Numbered from the stretch's first letter, positions 25,333 through 34,240 are shown. The stretch: DNA of 64,000 nucleotides from Rhodophyticola sp. CCM32 (GCF_004751985.1 NZ_CP038492.1:496001-560000); one strand, 5' to 3'. Notes: a model not told the origin generated them from the sequence alone. Numbers and translations are program-made.

Positions 25333-25464
25333 TTATTCGGCGGGGTGGTCCTGGCGGCTTTGTTCAAGCTTCCGGTCAAGGGCTTTGCCACTGACATGCG
25401 CCCATATGATACCGGCGCCTGCCAGTGCGAGGGCCATGAATGGCACGGCGATCTCAATCGACAT
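25333..25464 (-). CDS. 43-residue membrane-anchored small protein
   Basis: ATG at 25464, 43 codons, TAA at 25333-25335. The product has one N-terminal membrane span (IAVPFMALALAGAGIIWAHV) and a charged C-terminal tail (KALDRKLEQSRQDHPAE). A strong AAAAAGGAGG site sits six bases before the ATG, the best evidence that it is translated. I do not recognise it. It lies upstream of the DUF4177 gene on the same strand. Confidence 0.7.
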   Translation of the reverse strand: MSIEIAVPFMALALAGAGIIWAHVSGKALDRKLEQSRQDHPAE

Positions 25465-25514
25465 GATCGGCCTCCTTTTTCAGATATCCTATAGCTTCGG
25501 TCTGAAATTCTGAA

Positions 25515-25634
25515 GCACCCCACATCACCCTTCCGCCCGGCGGCAGCGCCGGGCAGCGTCTGAGCCGCCTCCACGGGGCGCGGGCGCTTCTCGCCCTCCC
25601 CTCGGTTCGGGCGATGCCCTCCGCGCAATGCATA
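25515..25634 (-). repeat. R3 GC-rich palindromic element, copy 2 (inverted)
   Basis: Reverse complement of the element at 22351-22470 with only a few differences, including the perfect CCCGGCGGCAGCGCCGGG-type hairpin and CCCTCCCCTCGGTTCGGGCGATGCCC. It sits between gatB's downstream region and the 43-residue gene. Confidence 0.85.
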
Positions 25635-25687
25635 TGTGATGCAGGATTGCAAAGCCGATCATACCAAGCGAAACGGCATTCAGGAAA

Positions 25688-25849
25688 CTATAGCGTTTCG
25701 GGACATACCTGGATCACTTGTTCGCTGCCTTTCGCCTGCGGCTCAAACGCGAAAAGTGATATTCGGTGTCTCAGGGTTTCCCGAAACGCTTTAGCCAGCA
25801 GTTTCAGCCGTTCGTTTCGTATCAGCAGATCGTCGCGGATATGCGGCAT
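25688..25849 (-). CDS. Small 53-residue protein coupled to gatB, 3' end in R1 repeat
   Basis: ATG at 25849, one base after the gatB stop, so translation may be coupled. The product begins MPHIRDDLLIRNERLKLLAK, a charged helix, but from about residue 31 on it is encoded by R1 element B (ISLFAFEPQAKGSEQ onwards), and its TAG is the repeat edge. Either a small real gene whose end was replaced by the repeat, or a chance frame. Not recognised. Confidence 0.4.
   Translation of the reverse strand: MPHIRDDLLIRNERLKLLAKAFRETLRHRISLFAFEPQAKGSEQVIQVCPETL
25689..25793 (+). repeat. R1 palindromic element, copy B
   Basis: Outer stem AGCGTTTCGGG (25692-25702) with CCCGAAACGCT (25780-25790). Inner stem ATCACTT-g-TTCGC (25713-25725) with GCGAAAAGTGAT (25749-25760). 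Tip TGCCTTTCGCCTGCGGCTC. The ends TATAGCG and CGCTTTA match copy A, while the inner stem sequence is unrelated to copy A yet fully paired. Confidence 0.85.
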
Positions 25850-25851
25850 GG

Positions 25852-27363
25852 TCACAGGCCCAGCTTATCGCTCACGATCTGGTTCACCGCTTTCGGGTTG
25901 GCCTTGCCGCCGGTGGCTTTCATCACCTGACCCACAAACCAGCCCGCGAGTTTCGGGTTCTGTTTGGCTTTCTCGACCTGTGCCGGATTGGTGGCGATGA
26001 TCTCGTCCACCGCGGCCTCGATCGCGCCGGTATCGGTGACCTGTTTCATGCCGCGCGCCTCGACGATTTCCGCCGGGTCGCCGCCTTCGGTATAGACAAT
26101 CTCGAACAGGTCCTTGGCGATCTTGCCCGAGATGTCACCGGCGGTGATCAGGGTGATGATACCGGCCAGCTGCGCCGGGCTGACGGGCGATGCGGTGATA
26201 TCGTGATCTTCCTTTTTCAGCCTGCCGAACAATTCATTGGTCACCCAGTTGGCGGCCAGCTTGCCGTCGCTTTCGGCGGCCACTGCCTCAAAATAGGCGG
26301 CGGAATCCGTGTCGGCGGTCAGCACCGAGGCGTCATAATCGCTGAGCCCGAAATCATCTATGAAACGGGCCTTCCTGGCATCGGGAAGCTCTGGCAGGGA
26401 GGCTTCGATCTCATCAACCCAGGCCTGTTCAATCTCCAGCGGCAGCAGATCGGGGCAGGGGAAATAGCGATAGTCATGCGCCTCTTCCTTGGAGCGCATG
26501 GACCGGGTTTCGCCCTTGTCCGGGTCGTAGAGACGGGTTTCCTGATCAATCTTGCCGCCTGCCTCCAGTATCGCGATCTGGCGTTTGGCCTCCACCTCGA
26601 TGGCCTGCTGGATGAACCGCAGGGAGTTCATGTTCTTGATTTCGCAGCGTGTGCCCAGATGATCGAAATCCTGGGTCGCCTGATATTTTTCATACTGGCC
26701 GGGGGCGCAGACAGAGACATTCACATCGGCGCGCAGATTGCCGTTTTGCATATTGCCGTCACAGGTGCCCAGATAACGCAGGATCTGCCGCAGTTTGGTG
26801 ACATAGGCCGCCGCCTCTTCCGGGCCGCGGATGTCAGGGCGGGAGACGATCTCCATCAGTGCCACACCGGTGCGGTTCAGATCGACAAAGGACATGGCCG
26901 GGTCCATGTCATGGATCAGTTTGCCCGCATCCTGTTCCAGATGAATCCGCTCGATCCGCACAGGACGCGCGGTGCCATCGCCCATCTCGACCAGCACATC
27001 GCCTTCGCCCACGATCGGATGATAAAGCTGGCTGATCTGATAGCCCTGGGGCAGGTCGGGATAGAAATAATTCTTGCGGTCGAAGGCCGAGCGCAGGTGG
27101 ATCTCTGCATTCAGGCCAAGGCCGGTGCGCACCGCCTGTTCGACGCAGAATTCATTGATCACCGGCAACATGCCGGGCATGCCCGCATCGACAAAGGCCA
27201 CATTGGAATTGGGTTCGGCCCCGAATGAGGTGGAGGCGCCGGAAAACAGCTTGGCGTCGGAGGCAACCTGGGCGTGAACCTCCATCCCGATCACAAGTTC
27301 CCAATCCTGCCTGGCACCGGAGATGGTTTTGGGTTTGGGCAGATCATAGGTCAAATCAAGCAT
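25852..27363 (-). CDS. gatB: Aspartyl/glutamyl-tRNA amidotransferase subunit B
   Basis: A 503-residue GatB, the kinase/amidotransferase subunit of GatCAB, which converts Glu-tRNA(Gln) and Asp-tRNA(Asn) to the amidated forms. Conserved stretches: [49 protein letters not shown] and the C-terminal YqeY-like tail ending [21 protein letters not shown] lies five bases before the ATG at 27363; upstream in-frame ATGs are not supported by homology. gatA and gatC are not adjacent. Confidence 0.96.
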   Translation of the reverse strand: MLDLTYDLPKPKTISGARQDWELVIGMEVHAQVASDAKLFSGASTSFGAEPNSNVAFVDAGMPGMLPVINEFCVEQAVRTGLGLNAEIHLRSAFDRKNYFYPDLPQGYQISQLYHPIVGEGDVLVEMGDGTARPVRIERIHLEQDAGKLIHDMDPAMSFVDLNRTGVALMEIVSRPDIRGPEEAAAYVTKLRQILRYLGTCDGNMQNGNLRADVNVSVCAPGQYEKYQATQDFDHLGTRCEIKNMNSLRFIQQAIEVEAKRQIAILEAGGKIDQETRLYDPDKGETRSMRSKEEAHDYRYFPCPDLLPLEIEQAWVDEIEASLPELPDARKARFIDDFGLSDYDASVLTADTDSAAYFEAVAAESDGKLAANWVTNELFGRLKKEDHDITASPVSPAQLAGIITLITAGDISGKIAKDLFEIVYTEGGDPAEIVEARGMKQVTDTGAIEAAVDEIIATNPAQVEKAKQNPKLAGWFVGQVMKATGGKANPKAVNQIVSDKLGL

Positions 27364-27582
27364 CGGGGCCTCCGTCATGGGACGGAACGGGTTTAGGTGA
27401 GCGGGGCGGGGGGGGCAAGGGGCGGCAAGCGGGATCCTGGTCAAATATTGGCGGCGGAAAGCCGGGTTTTAGCGCCTTCTGAGCGGCGATTTGCCCATGT
27501 CTGTTTTGACCACTTGCACTGCGCGGCACTGTCCGGCATGAGGCGCCGTCTGCGATATTGTTTCTGATTTGGGGGTCAGTTT

Positions 27583-28176
27583 ATGCATCGTTTCCTGTGT
27601 GGGATCGTCTTATCCATAAGTCTTGCGGGGCTGGCCGGATGTGTGGCCGCGACGCCGGATATGTCGTCAAGCAATATGAGCCCGCCAATGCGCTGGGATT
27701 TCCGCCCCGAAGGCGCGTTATGGACCGAGGCGTCGATGGAGATGCTGGAGGGGGATGCCGCCGTGCTGACCCGGATTGTGCCCAATGATATCCGCACCTG
27801 GTGCCCGGCATATCCCGAGGCCAGCGTGCAGGAGCGGGCGGCGTTCTGGGCCGGGCTGTTATCGGCTCTGGCCCATCACGAAAGCACCTGGCGCCCCGAG
27901 GCGGTTGGCGGCGGTGGCCGCTGGTTCGGTCTGGTGCAGATCGCGCCTGCAACAGCAAGGGGATATGGTTGTTCCGCGCGCAGTGGCGCGGCCCTTCAGG
28001 AGGGGTCGGCGAACCTGCAATGTGCGCTTCGGATCTGGTCAACCACGGTGCCGCGGGATGGGGTGATCTCCGCCGGTGGTGACGGGATCGCGGCCGATTG
28101 GGGGCCGATGGTGATGCGTTCGAAACGCGAAGAAATGCAGACATGGACCCGTCAGCAAAGCTATTGCCAGGGCTGA
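27583..28176 (+). CDS. Lytic transglycosylase-like lipoprotein
   Basis: A 197-residue lipoprotein: signal MHRFLCGIVLSISLAGLAGC with the lipobox at Cys20. The SLT/lysozyme-like domain holds the likely catalytic Glu in LSALAHHESTWRPEAVGGGG, followed by GLVQIAPATARGYGC, which fits the GLxQI/xTA pattern of transglycosylases that cleave peptidoglycan. A paralogue follows 260 bases downstream on the same strand, sharing the DIRTWCP and WGPM segments. Confidence 0.85.
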   Translation: MHRFLCGIVLSISLAGLAGCVAATPDMSSSNMSPPMRWDFRPEGALWTEASMEMLEGDAAVLTRIVPNDIRTWCPAYPEASVQERAAFWAGLLSALAHHESTWRPEAVGGGGRWFGLVQIAPATARGYGCSARSGAALQEGSANLQCALRIWSTTVPRDGVISAGGDGIAADWGPMVMRSKREEMQTWTRQQSYCQG

Positions 28177-28434
28177 ACCTGTCCGGCTTGGCCTGATGGG
28201 CGTTGCGCAGGCTCGGTTCCGACGGGGCATTTGTGGCATGTGAGCGGGTTTTGGATACTGTCGCTGCGCCCGGATAGCGCTTGTTTGCGCGCGATACATA
28301 TTCGGGGCAGAGGCGGTAAACCGCCCCTGTGGACAGCTTGGTGGATTGTTTCGTGAATCCCGCGATATCTGGGCTTGCTGAATGGTTAACAAAGCGTCAC
28401 CCTGAACGGCGAAGCATCTGGGGGGAGGCTGCGC

Positions 28435-29247
28435 ATGGGGTGGCGCGATACGTTTTACGTGATTTTTCTTGGGGTTTTGCCCGGGGTCACCCTTGCTCAG
28501 GATGCACCGGTGATTGCCCCGGATCTGGCCGCGTCTGATCTGGTCATCGGTTCCATGACGCTGTCCACCCCGTCCGAGCCTTTTGATGAGATCAGCGCGC
28601 TTGCACCGGGTCTCAGCCCCCTGCCCATGGCGCGTGAGGATTGGACGCTTCCGGCCTTGGCCTGGGATGGGCAACCCGATGGCCCGGGGTGGAGCCTGGC
28701 AGTGATGTCAGCCCTGCGCGGGCCGGGGGCCGAGCTGATGGATGTGGTGCCCGGCGATATCACAAGCTGGTGCCCGGGATATGAGGCCGGCGACCGGGCG
28801 CAACGGGCCGCGTTCTGGGCCGGGCTGGTATCGGCACTGGCCTGGCATGAAAGTTCCTGGCGACCCCGCGCTGTCGGCGGGGGCGGACGCTGGTTCGGGC
28901 TGGTGCAGATTGCGCCGGGCACTGCGCGCTGGCGCAATTGCGAGGTCAGGTCGGGGCAGGCGCTTCTGGACGGGCCTGCCAACCTGCGCTGTGGCATCAC
29001 GATTATGGCGGCCACGGTGACCCGGGATCGGGTGATCTCTGAAGGGATGCGCGGGCTGGCGGTCGATTGGGGGCCGTTCCATTCCCGCCGCAAACAGGAA
29101 GAGATGCAAAGCTGGGTGCGGCGGCAGGCCTATTGCCGCCCGCCGACACGGCCGCATATCCGGCCTGCAGGGCTGGTGCCAAGGCCGGTGACGCCGCTGC
29201 CCCGACCGGATCAGGGCCACGCAGTTCCAAACGCTGTCGTCGACTAA
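28435..29247 (+). CDS. Secreted lytic transglycosylase-like protein (paralogue)
   Basis: A 270-residue exported protein with a Sec signal (YVIFLGVLPGVTLAQD), a ~90-residue N-terminal extension absent from the neighbour, and an SLT-type domain: ALAWHESSWRPRAVGGGG with the likely catalytic Glu, GLVQIAPGTARWRNCEV, and two further Cys that may form disulfides. It ends with a Pro/Arg-rich tail. It arose with the upstream lipoprotein by duplication: one is lipid-anchored, the other soluble in the periplasm. Confidence 0.85.
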   Translation: MGWRDTFYVIFLGVLPGVTLAQDAPVIAPDLAASDLVIGSMTLSTPSEPFDEISALAPGLSPLPMAREDWTLPALAWDGQPDGPGWSLAVMSALRGPGAELMDVVPGDITSWCPGYEAGDRAQRAAFWAGLVSALAWHESSWRPRAVGGGGRWFGLVQIAPGTARWRNCEVRSGQALLDGPANLRCGITIMAATVTRDRVISEGMRGLAVDWGPFHSRRKQEEMQSWVRRQAYCRPPTRPHIRPAGLVPRPVTPLPRPDQGHAVPNAVVD

Positions 29248-29349
29248 AGCATGCTGCCTTAAACCTGAGACATCGCGCATCACAAATGTCCCGGGAACGC
29301 GAAGCGTGGCAGGGTATTTGTGATTCAAGTTTCAGGCAGGGTGCTTTAA
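29244..29349. repeat. R2 palindromic element, copy 2
   Basis: Begins at the stop codon of the transglycosylase gene. It has the R2 arms (CATGCTGCCTTAAACCTGAG and its partner TTTCAGGCAGGGTGCTTTA) and the central TCACAAAT...ATTTGTGA hairpin, here slightly decayed (TGTCCCGGGA against CAGGGTA). It abuts R1 copy C directly; the two share the junction CTTTAAAGCG. Confidence 0.85.
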
Positions 29350-29449
29350 AGCGTTTCGACTTACTGTTGAAATGCCTTTCGCTGCCTTTCGCCTTCGGCT
29401 CAAACGCGAAAGCCGTTCTACTGCTTCAATGTAAAGTCGAAACGCTATA
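29347..29449 (+). repeat. R1 palindromic element, copy C
   Basis: Outer stem AGCGTTTCGACTT (29350-29362) with its exact complement (29434-29446). Inner stems TTGAA/TTCAA (29367-29371 with 29425-29429) and CTTTCGC/GCGAAAG around 29376-29412. Tip TGCCTTTCGCCTTCGGCTC as in copies A and B. It lies between convergent genes together with R2 copy 2. Confidence 0.85.
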
Positions 29450-29461
29450 AAGGCAGGGCGC

Positions 29462-29872
29462 TTAAAGCGCCCGTACGGGGATGCCGCGATCCGTGGCCTC
29501 GCGGATCAGCACAAGCGGCGCGGGCATGGCCTGTTCGGGCACGCCCACATGGGACCCGTCGGTCATCACAATGGTGCAGCGCGCCGGGCCGTCATGGTCA
29601 CAGACCCGCAGATGGGCAATGGATTTGATCGGCAGGATGTGATCATCGGGGCCGTCATAGACATACCAGACATCGCGCGACAGATGCAGGCCATAGACCG
29701 GGGTCACGATCATCTGCCACAGGCAGCCTGCCAGGGCCGGGATCAACAGCAACAGCACAAAACCGGGGATCAGATGCCACAGAAAAGCGGTAAGCAGGGC
29801 CAGCCCGGCAAAGGCCGTGGCGCTGAGCACAAGCCCGCCGGGCCGGGTGCGATAGCTGAAGTCACATGTCAT
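29462..29872 (-). CDS. Two-span membrane protein of unknown function
   Basis: A 136-residue protein with two membrane segments near residues 15-55 (LSATAFAGLALLTAFLWHLI, GFVLLLLIPALAGCLWQMI) and a soluble C-terminal part (WYVYDGPDDHILPIKSIAHL) reminiscent of small membrane-linked PH-like domains. I do not recognise a named family. It lies 54 bases downstream of the acyltransferase gene on the same strand and may be co-transcribed. Confidence 0.75.
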   Translation of the reverse strand: MTCDFSYRTRPGGLVLSATAFAGLALLTAFLWHLIPGFVLLLLIPALAGCLWQMIVTPVYGLHLSRDVWYVYDGPDDHILPIKSIAHLRVCDHDGPARCTIVMTDGSHVGVPEQAMPAPLVLIREATDRGIPVRAL

Positions 29873-29926
29873 GGGGATTGAGCTACGGGGTCATTGCGCC
29901 CGCAATGTGGCGCAGATTGGGAAAGC

Positions 29927-30796
29927 TCAGGTCGAACTCTGGCCAAAGACGGGACGGCAGGCCCGGGTCAGCGAAACAGCAGGCATGTGGCCTGCCAGCG
30001 CCAGAGTATAGTTGCGCAACTGAACGATCGCCTCGGCGCTGTCACAGGCCAGTTCACCGGGTGGAACGGGCCGGCCGATGGTGACACGAAAGGGCTGGCG
30101 GGCCTTGTTCAGGGTCTCATGGAACAGCGTGATGTCGCGCAGGGTGGGGTGGAGCGCATCAAAGGCATAGAACAGGGCTGAATTGCGGGCGCGGATATGC
30201 ACCGGGATAACGCTCAGGTCGAATTTCCGCGCGATCATCGCCGCCGAACGCATCCAGGGGCGTTCATGCAGCCGCAGGCCCCGGCGTTTGGCAAGCCTGC
30301 CCGCAGGGAAGATCACCCCGATCCGGCCTGTATCCAGGGCGCGATGAAGGCCCTGCATCGTGCCCCGGGTTTTCGCATGCCCGCGCCTTTCGGGCCGCCA
30401 TTCAACGGGCAGGATCAACTCTTCCATCTGCGGCAGGACCCGCAGGATATCGGCATTGGCCATAATGAAGGCATCCGGCCGCCGCTTGCAGATCAGGTGA
30501 TGCAGGATAATGCCATCGGCGATGCCGGTGGGGTGATTGGCCACAATCAGCGCCGGGCCGGTTACGGGGATATGGGCGAGGCCACGGGCGGTGACATTCT
30601 GGGCGATCATCTGTGCCAGATGGTCCATGATCTGTGGCATCGGCAATGTGGTGAGCGCATCGCCAAGCCGGAGCGTGCGGTGATAGCCCAGAATATGGTT
30701 GAGCGCTGCGCGGGCAAAGGCGGTCCCGGGCCGCCCGGAAAACAGCCAGGGCGCGCGCTCGGCGATCAGCGGGTCGGTGCGGGCTGCGATATTCAT
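29927..30796 (-). CDS. PlsC-like acyltransferase
   Basis: A 289-residue lysophospholipid acyltransferase-type protein (LPLAT superfamily, near the OlsA/putative hemolysin group). The catalytic region is GPALIVANHPTGIADGIILH, with His and Asp spaced slightly differently from the classic H-x4-D; the acceptor-site block is FPAGRLAKRRG, analogous to FPEGxR. It should transfer an acyl chain to a lysolipid or ornithine lipid precursor. Start taken at 30796 (MNIAARTDPLIAERAPWL); the frame is open to 30880. Confidence 0.83.
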   Translation of the reverse strand: MNIAARTDPLIAERAPWLFSGRPGTAFARAALNHILGYHRTLRLGDALTTLPMPQIMDHLAQMIAQNVTARGLAHIPVTGPALIVANHPTGIADGIILHHLICKRRPDAFIMANADILRVLPQMEELILPVEWRPERRGHAKTRGTMQGLHRALDTGRIGVIFPAGRLAKRRGLRLHERPWMRSAAMIARKFDLSVIPVHIRARNSALFYAFDALHPTLRDITLFHETLNKARQPFRVTIGRPVPPGELACDSAEAIVQLRNYTLALAGHMPAVSLTRACRPVFGQSST

Positions 30797-30917
30797 GACT
30801 GTCTGGATGGGTGCTCTGTGTAACAGGGATAAGACGCCCACCTGATCCGTGCGCGGATTTCTGCGCCAGGGGGGTGGCATGGGCGCGGCTTGGCGTTAGG
30901 CTGGCCCCGGAACACAG

Positions 30918-31676
30918 GTGGAGGCGCGGGATGCGACCGGGGCGATAGCAGGGCCGACAGGGCGGATTATGGCGCTGGATCTGGCGCGGAGCGCGGCCCT
31001 GCTGGGGATGATCCTCTATCATTTCACCTTCGATCTGGCGCTGTTCGGGTATCTGCCGCCTGACACGGCCATCACCGGTGTCTGGGCGGCATTTGCCAAA
31101 CTGGTGGCGGGGAGCTTTCTGTTTCTGGCGGGGGGGAGCCTGTGGCTGGCCCATGGGCGCGGGCTGCTCTGGCCCGCTTTCCGGCGGCGGCTGGCGATGG
31201 TGGGCGGCGCGGCGGCGCTGATCACGGTTGCGACTTATGTGGCGATGCCGCAAAGCTTTATTTTCTTTGGCATTTTACACTCCATCGCAATGTGCAGTGT
31301 GATCGGTCTGGCCTTTCTGCGCCTGCCGGGGTTGCTGACACTGGGATGTGCCCTGGGGGTGCTGCTGCTGCCGCAATATGCGCGGTTCGAGCTGTTCAAT
31401 ACGCCCTGGTTCTGGTGGACGGGCCTTGGCACCATCTGGCCCCCGACGATGGATTATGAGCCGATCTTTCCCTGGGCGGCGCCGTTTCTGGCAGGGCTGG
31501 GCGTGGCGCGGATGCTGGACCGGTCCGGCTGGCTGCCGCGCCCGGCGGTGCCCGGGGCGGTGCAGCGGGTGCTGGCCTGGCCGGGGCGGCATTCTCTGGC
31601 GGTCTATCTGGTTCACCAGCCGGTGCTGATCGGCCTGCTGTGGCTGGTGACACAGGGGACCGGCAAGGTGCCGTAG
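30918..31676 (+). CDS. DUF1624 / HGSNAT-type membrane acyltransferase
   Basis: A 252-residue membrane protein with about seven hydrophobic spans. It begins GRIMALDLARSAALLGMILYH, the conserved RxxxLDxxR region with the intramembrane His of the heparan-glucosaminide acetyltransferase-like (DUF1624) family. It ends with HSLAVYLVHQPVLIGLLWL, another family hallmark. Likely O- or N-acetylation of an envelope glycan; substrate unknown. The GTG at 30918 is taken as start, with ATG 30969 as an alternative. Its stop lies exactly at the border of a transposase remnant, so its last residues may be altered. Confidence 0.8.
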   Translation: MEARDATGAIAGPTGRIMALDLARSAALLGMILYHFTFDLALFGYLPPDTAITGVWAAFAKLVAGSFLFLAGGSLWLAHGRGLLWPAFRRRLAMVGGAAALITVATYVAMPQSFIFFGILHSIAMCSVIGLAFLRLPGLLTLGCALGVLLLPQYARFELFNTPWFWWTGLGTIWPPTMDYEPIFPWAAPFLAGLGVARMLDRSGWLPRPAVPGAVQRVLAWPGRHSLAVYLVHQPVLIGLLWLVTQGTGKVP

Positions 31677-31858
31677 GCCACCAACTCATAAACGCGCAAC
31701 CAGATGCGAGCGGCGGCGTGCCTGACGAGGGCGCGGAAGGTCGCGTCATGTTTCTCGTCTCCGGTCGCGACCGCCCTGTATGTCTTGAGCTTTGAGAAGG
31801 CAGCATGGGTTTTCATGGTCAGACCCACGAGGTTCAGGACCAAAACTCTGCAGCACAT
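31677..31858 (-). pseudogene. Transposase remnant, IS5-like C-terminal fragment
   Basis: A ~60-codon piece reading LVLNLVGLTMKTHAAFSKLK, TYRAVATGDEKHDATFRALV and RHAAARIWLRVYELVA. This is the pattern of the C-terminus of IS5-family transposases (RAVATRYDK... IRLWLR type). The rest of the element is missing, no terminal inverted repeats are visible, and the frame runs on into the DUF1624 gene on the other strand. An R3-like scrap follows at 31856-31890. Confidence 0.6.
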
Positions 31859-31946
31859 ATGTATTGTACGAAGGGCAGCGCCTGATCCGTCCCCATGGGC
31901 CGCTCACAAACCGCTTTAACGCAGCGAAGGAATATCCCGGCTCGCT

Positions 31947-33446
31947 CTATTCTGCCGGTTCTTTGCAGAACTCGAACCCTTTGGCCGCCATATCCGTGGG
32001 CCTGACCGGGTAGTCGCCCGTGAAACAGGCGTCACAATATTGCGGGGCGTGAGTGTTGCGGCCCTTGGCCTCGCCCACGGCGCGGTAAAGACCATCCAGC
32101 GAGATGAAGCGCAGCGAATCCACATGCAGATGGGCGCGCATTTCCTCTTCCGACATGGTCGAGGCCAGCAGTTTCTCCCGCTCCGGCGTGTCGACGCCGT
32201 AGAAACAGGGCCAGGCCGTGGGCGGGCTGGCAATGCGGAAATGCACCTCGGCGGCGCCCGCATCCAGGATCATCTCCTTGATCTTCCGGCTGGTGGTGCC
32301 GCGCACCACGCTGTCATCCACCAGGATCACCCGTTTGTCGCGGATCAGCGCGCGGTTCACGTTCAGCTTCAGACGCACACCCATATTGCGGATCTGTTCG
32401 GTCGGCTCGATGAAGGTCCGGCCCATATACTGGTTGCGGATGATCCCCATCGCATAGGGGATACCGCTTTCCTGGCTGAAACCGATCGCTGCCGGTGTGC
32501 CACTGTCGGGCACGGGGCAGACCAGATCGGCGTCAACCGGGGCCTCACGGGCCAGTTCCACACCGATCTGACGGCGGGTCTCATACACCGACCGCCCGCC
32601 AAGGATGCTGTCAGGGCGGCTGAAATACACATGTTCGAAGATGCAGCTTCGCGGTTTGCGCGGCTCGAACGGCATATAGCTTTCGATGCCAGTGCCGTTG
32701 ATCACCACCATTTCACCGGGTTCCACATCACGCACATACTCGGCGCCGATGATATCCAGCGCGCAGGTCTCGGAGCTGAGCACCCAACCCTCGCCCAAGC
32801 GGCCCAGAACCAGCGGCCGCACGCCAAGCGCGTCGCGCACACCGATCAGCTTGGTCCGGGTCATCGCAACGATGGAAAACGCGCCCTCGACCCGGCGCAG
32901 GGCGTCTTTCATCCGCTCAGGGATGGTTTTTTGATAGCTGCGCGCCATCAGATGGATGATGCATTCACTGTCGCTTGAGCTTTGAAAGATCGAGCCGCGC
33001 CCGATCAGCTCGCGGCGCAATTCCTCGGCATTGACGATATTGCCATTATGGGCAATGGCAGCCCCGCCCATGGCGAACTCTCCGAAAAACGGCTGCACGT
33101 CACGGATCGCGGTGTTGCCCTTGGACCCGGTGGTGGAATAGCGCACATGACCGATGGCAAGCGGCCCGGGCAGGGTTTCCATCACCTTGTGGGAGGTGAA
33201 ATTGTCCCGCACATAGCCAAATCGCCGGGCGGAGTTGAAGCCGTGATCGGGGTGGTGGGCGACGATCCCGCCGGCCTCTTGCCCGCGATGTTGCAGCGCA
33301 TGCAGGCCAAGGGCGACGAAATTGGCTGCGTCAGTCAGGCCGATCACGCCGAAAACGCCGCATTCCTCGTGCAATTTATCATCGTCGAACGGATCAAAGG
33401 GATGGGCGGGGAAACGGGCGTCAGCGGCGCCGGTCGGGTGGCTCAT
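31947..33446 (-). CDS. purF: Amidophosphoribosyltransferase
   Basis: A 499-residue PurF, first committed enzyme of purine synthesis (PRPP + glutamine to phosphoribosylamine). The class II glutaminase begins after a propeptide at ECGVFGVIGL, whose Cys is the nucleophile. The phosphoribosyltransferase signature is RVILVDDSVVRGTTSRKI. AGGAGCG lies just before the ATG. It follows cvpA on the same strand, the arrangement known from enterobacteria. Confidence 0.97.
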   Translation of the reverse strand: MSHPTGAADARFPAHPFDPFDDDKLHEECGVFGVIGLTDAANFVALGLHALQHRGQEAGGIVAHHPDHGFNSARRFGYVRDNFTSHKVMETLPGPLAIGHVRYSTTGSKGNTAIRDVQPFFGEFAMGGAAIAHNGNIVNAEELRRELIGRGSIFQSSSDSECIIHLMARSYQKTIPERMKDALRRVEGAFSIVAMTRTKLIGVRDALGVRPLVLGRLGEGWVLSSETCALDIIGAEYVRDVEPGEMVVINGTGIESYMPFEPRKPRSCIFEHVYFSRPDSILGGRSVYETRRQIGVELAREAPVDADLVCPVPDSGTPAAIGFSQESGIPYAMGIIRNQYMGRTFIEPTEQIRNMGVRLKLNVNRALIRDKRVILVDDSVVRGTTSRKIKEMILDAGAAEVHFRIASPPTAWPCFYGVDTPEREKLLASTMSEEEMRAHLHVDSLRFISLDGLYRAVGEAKGRNTHAPQYCDACFTGDYPVRPTDMAAKGFEFCKEPAE

Positions 33447-33570
33447 TCAGTCGCTCCTGTGGCAGCAGGTGAGGTCCGAATCCGAGGGTGGTTCGAGTGT
33501 TGTGTAGGGTGTCTGACCCGCTCTGTCACGCGTCGGTTCTCCAACCTGTCACAATTGTTGCGGTCCTGCC

Positions 33571-34176
33571 CTAATTGTCGGTGGCCACCGGGGGTGTTTC
33601 GACCGGTGCTGCCTCTTCGGTGGCGGCATCGGTGGAGTTGATCAACTCGTCATACCGGTCCAGAATCCAGCCCGGGGCATCACTTGGAATCTGCGCTTCG
33701 ATCCGATCTTTCAGCCGGGCGAAAATCTGTGCCGTCCGGCTGTCATCAACCATCGGCACCGCCTGATCGCCTGCAACCCGGTCGTAGACAACCAGCGCCA
33801 CGACCACCAGCAACACCCCGCGCGCGACCCCGAACAGAAACCCCAGCCCGGCATCCAGCCCCCCCAGAACCGACCGCTGGATCGCGGTGGAGAACAGCGG
33901 TGTGAAAATCGACACGATCACCAGGGCGATTGCAAAGACACCGGCAAAGGCGACGATGATCCCAAGTTCGTTGCTGTCCCCGATGAAATCCCCCACATAC
34001 GGAATTTCACGGACCAGGGGAAAGGCATTCGGGGCAAAGATGAAGGCGACAATCGCGGCGATGACCCATCCGGCGATGGCCATGATTTCGCGCACGAAGC
34101 CACGGGAATAGGCCAGAATGGCCGAGATCACGATAACGGCTGCAACAACGCCGTCGATGATTGTGAAGCCGTCCAT
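33571..34176 (-). CDS. cvpA: CvpA family membrane protein
   Basis: A 201-residue protein with four membrane spans in the first ~125 residues (DGVVAAVIVISAILAYSRG, AIAGWVIAAIVAFIFA, LGIIVAFAGVFAIALVI, FGVARGVLLVVVALVVYD). It has the family segment LDAGLGFLFGVARG and a soluble C-terminal tail with Pro/Ala/Thr. CvpA is needed for colicin V production in E. coli, and is linked to purF by position. Confidence 0.93.
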   Translation of the reverse strand: MDGFTIIDGVVAAVIVISAILAYSRGFVREIMAIAGWVIAAIVAFIFAPNAFPLVREIPYVGDFIGDSNELGIIVAFAGVFAIALVIVSIFTPLFSTAIQRSVLGGLDAGLGFLFGVARGVLLVVVALVVYDRVAGDQAVPMVDDSRTAQIFARLKDRIEAQIPSDAPGWILDRYDELINSTDAATEEAAPVETPPVATDN

Positions 34177-34240
34177 GGCTGCCCTCGTCTGTTTCTACAT
34201 ATACGCGCGTCCGTTGACGCAGTGATTTCGCAACGCTGTT

